Below are positions 13,188 to 13,599 of a stretch of DNA of 13,599 nucleotides, piece by piece. The notes below the pieces were generated by a model. It was not told where the DNA came from, ran no database searches, and saw nothing but the letters and a program-made list of their open reading frames with translations. This DNA comes from Actinomycetota bacterium (GTDB lineage: Bacteria; Actinomycetota; Actinomycetes; Streptosporangiales; Streptosporangiaceae): contig PLIQ01000488.1 in NCBI GenBank assembly GCA_003140115.1, forward strand, positions 1 to 13,599. The letters are read 5' to 3'. Position 1 is the stretch's first letter; every line of letters begins with the position of its first letter. Position numbers and translations under genes: made by a program.

Positions 13188-13599
13188 CGCCGGTCACCCG
13201 CGCCCAGGCCGCCCGGTTGACCTCACGTTCGGCGCGCAGCCGGTCGAGCAGGCCTCCAGCCGCCATCACCGCCTTGACCCCGGCCCCGGTCCCGCGGGCG
13301 GCCAGGTCCGCGGCGAGCTGCTCGGCGGCCTGCTCGGGGTCGTCGGTGACCTGGTTCACCAGTCCGAGGGTGAGCGCCTCGGCCGCCTCCACCCAGCGGC
13401 CGGTCAGCACCAGGTCCAGGGCCGCGGCCCGGCCCACCAGGTCGGGCAGCAGCCAGGCGCCCACCGCCAGGTCCATACCCGGCGGCCCGGTCCAGCGCAG
13501 TCGCGCGCCCGCACTGGCGATCCGGAAATCCGACGCCGCGGCCAGCTGCGCCCCGCCGCCGACGGCCGCTCCGGTGATCACGGCAATGACCGGTCCGGG
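13087..13599 (-). CDS. Enoyl-CoA hydratase/isomerase (crotonase) family, 5' partial
   Basis: The frame is open to the right edge (PGPVIAVITGAAVGGGAQLA), so the N-terminal third or so lies outside the window; 170 residues are visible. ITGAAVGGGAQLAAASDFRIAS is the oxyanion-hole glycine loop and following helix of crotonases, and ALTLGLVNQVTDDPEQAAEQLA is the conserved block after it. At the site of the first catalytic Glu of classical hydratases (…GQPE…) the sequence reads WTGPPGMD, so that Glu appears absent and hydratase activity is doubtful; another crotonase reaction is possible. The C-terminus is odd: after AAWARVTG it runs through a tandem hexapeptide, LPGLER-SPGLER-LPGLEP, encoded by an 18-bp DNA repeat. 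It is followed by the acyl-CoA ligase gene, probably in one operon: activation of an acid, then a step on the acyl-CoA. Confidence 0.88.
   Translation of the reverse strand, partial: PGPVIAVITGAAVGGGAQLAAASDFRIASAGARLRWTGPPGMDLAVGAWLLPDLVGRAAALDLVLTGRWVEAAEALTLGLVNQVTDDPEQAAEQLAADLAARGTGAGVKAVMAAGGLLDRLRAEREVNRAAWARVTGVGQRLPGLERSPGLERLPGLEPGWLAAACASGG
13125..13178. repeat. 18-bp tandem repeat, three units, in the crotonase/ligase overlap
   Basis: Units GCTCCAGTCCCGGTAACC (13125-13142), GCTCCAGTCCTGGTGACC (13143-13160) and GCTCGAGGCCGGGTAACC (13161-13178) lie head to tail. A decayed fourth unit follows to 13198. The unit length keeps both overlapping reading frames open: LPGLER-type hexapeptides in the crotonase frame and SGYRDW-type in the ligase frame. 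Confidence 0.8.

Noticed and set aside
1..13599. CRISPR array, tRNA, rRNA, transposase, LexA (SOS) boxes
   Set aside because: None found by eye: no regular spacer-repeat pattern, no tRNA-like cloverleaf or CCA end, no transposase motif and no clear LexA palindrome near the DNA-maintenance genes.

Overview
The window is about 13.6 kb of very GC-rich DNA with strong third-position GC bias. Actinobacterial families (DUF5996, an NB-ARC/TPR regulator of the LuxR/AfsR lineage, a Grx-TrxR fusion) and several leaderless TANNNT-7 nt-start promoters point to an actinomycete chromosome. Genus cannot be fixed from the sequence. Genes are dense and mostly unrelated small operons. No tRNA, rRNA, CRISPR array or transposase was seen.

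Left part (1-2740): the last codons of a plus-strand gene; a minus-strand three-helix membrane protein with a K+-channel-like pore segment (117-1238); and, divergent from it, a leaderless DUF5996 gene (1313-2233) whose promoter is bracketed by an 8-bp perfect inverted repeat. A small orphan gene follows (2331-2624), preceded by another operator-like inverted repeat.

Middle part (2740-6830): a frameshifted surface-protein gene (NHL-like segment, three Fn3 domains, C-terminal NDNFANA-type beta domain; minus strand). Next come a short HhH (endonuclease III-like) protein, a poxvirus-type DNA topoisomerase IB (both minus) and a divergent MarR regulator. Three copies of one motif (core GGAAGNAAGTTCTA) sit in the intergenic gaps around topoisomerase IB and marR. 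They look like a MarR regulon or like repeats flanking a transferred module; this is the most distinctive unexplained structure in the window.

Right part (7030-13599): a large NB-ARC/TPR STAND ATPase that lacks the usual C-terminal LuxR HTH; a one-polypeptide glutaredoxin-thioredoxin reductase; a leaderless isochorismatase-like cysteine hydrolase; and a small coiled-coil protein. The small gene shares its stop tetranucleotide CTAG with the convergent acyl-CoA ligase gene. That ligase lies downstream of, and overlaps by about 100 bp, a crotonase-family gene that runs off the right edge. Ligase and crotonase probably form an acyl-CoA metabolism operon.
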